DNA of 33,376 nucleotides from positions 1 to 33,376 of the forward strand of contig JALFRW010000006.1 of the NCBI GenBank assembly GCA_022778715.1, read 5' to 3'. The DNA comes from Ezakiella sp. Lineage in GTDB: Bacteria > Bacillota > Clostridia > Tissierellales > Peptoniphilaceae. The notes beneath the pieces are model-generated. The model was not told the DNA's origin, searched no databases, and worked only from the letters and a program-made list of their open reading frames with translations. Numbering within the stretch: position 1 is the first letter of the stretch; every line of letters begins with the position of its first letter. This document shows positions 33,301 to 33,376 of the stretch, in pieces. Both the position numbers and the translations under genes were made by a program.

Positions 33301-33376
33301 CAACTAGGGTCTAACGAAAAGAAAATTCCATCAGGTTTTCCATCACTAGTTACATTATATAATTGATTTGCTCCTG
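30303..33376 (-). CDS. BspA-like leucine-rich-repeat surface/tail protein, N-terminus beyond the window
   Basis: At least 1023 residues; the frame is still open at the right edge. TGA is Trp five times (between about 32196 and 32741). The visible N-terminal part contains [15 protein letters not shown] and, further on, an [12 protein letters not shown]-like copy: two 'D(I/L)KKGK.A...G' modules often seen in phage tail proteins. A beta-sandwich-like section follows, with [15 protein letters not shown] and a PKD-like [16 protein letters not shown]. Eleven exact 23-residue repeats of [19 protein letters not shown] type complete the array, and a short C-terminal cap ends at TAA. BspA-type repeats usually mediate adhesion. 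As a phage protein it is likely a receptor-binding or decoration protein. LRR Trp are rare; TGG is also used. Confidence 0.85.
30492..31250 (-). repeat. Eleven tandem 69-bp leucine-rich repeats
   Basis: Eleven consecutive 69-bp units (23 codons each) with no length change, running from Ser codon 31250 to 30492 inside the LRR gene. Most of each unit ([14 protein letters not shown]) is near-identical at base level, while the 6-9 residues before the conserved Cys vary strongly between units (for example [24 protein letters not shown]). A twelfth half-unit lies on each side. Confidence 0.93.

Noticed and set aside
18078-33376. Frameshifted or decayed tail pseudogenes
   Set aside because: The breaks are always TGA, never frameshifts, always at Trp-like positions, and the restored proteins are complete with ribosome sites and overlaps.

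Overview
This window is a stretch of an AT-rich tailed-phage genome (Caudoviricetes) in which every convincing gene lies on the minus strand, so transcription runs from high to low coordinates. AGGAGG-type ribosome binding sites, near-consensus sigma70-type promoters with 17-base spacers, an anaerobic ribonucleotide reductase and a BspA-like leucine-rich-repeat protein suggest a phage of an anaerobic, probably gut, low-GC Gram-positive-like bacterium. No host chromosome genes, tRNA or rRNA genes are visible. The two outermost genes are cut by the window edges.

The main property of the window is that TGA is read as tryptophan. About 39 in-frame TGA codons interrupt genes that are otherwise continuous, always where Trp fits. 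Every gene end I checked is TAA or TAG. The decisive internal evidence is a pair of neighbouring tail genes with a shared N-terminal domain. At two conserved Trp positions, one gene has TGA where the other has TGG, in both directions. Use is uneven. The replication and nucleotide genes use TGG almost exclusively, while several virion and tail genes are dense in TGA. Exceptions in the early half are nrdD (one TGA), a small winged-helix-like gene (one) and an intron-borne homing endonuclease (seven, with no TGG). Genes split by TGA are given here as single reading frames.

Layout by transcript, in transcription order. (1) 33376-30303: a large LRR tail or surface protein, ended by a terminator. 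(2) Promoter at 30228-30256, then five small accessory genes (30199-28253), then a terminator. (3) Promoter at 28166-28194, then the tail, baseplate and fibre block (28118-18078). (4) 18029-17894: a candidate free-standing small RNA with its own promoter-like element, an 11-bp stem and a terminator. (5) Promoter at 17831-17859, then the metabolism operon: small ORF, ATP-dependent ligase, HslV/proteasome-like peptidase, PhoH ATPase, ThyX, glutaredoxin-like protein, NrdD, FTR-like redox protein and an NrdG-like activase. (6) Promoter at 11571-11599, a structured leader, then type II topoisomerase subunit B (split by a group I intron with a GIY-YIG nuclease), a small acidic protein and topoisomerase subunit A. 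(7) Promoter at 5999-6027, then the replication/recombination operon: winged-helix-like protein, SSB-like protein, DUF1071 annealing protein, putative loader, DnaB-like helicase (carrying an intein in its Walker A motif) and DnaG-like primase.

The early half therefore supplies a nearly complete replisome accessory set (primase, helicase, SSB, annealase, topoisomerase, ligase) and dNTP synthesis suited to an anaerobic host. The late half supplies host-contact structures. Two unrelated self-splicing elements, one RNA and one protein, sit in active-site motifs of two replication enzymes.
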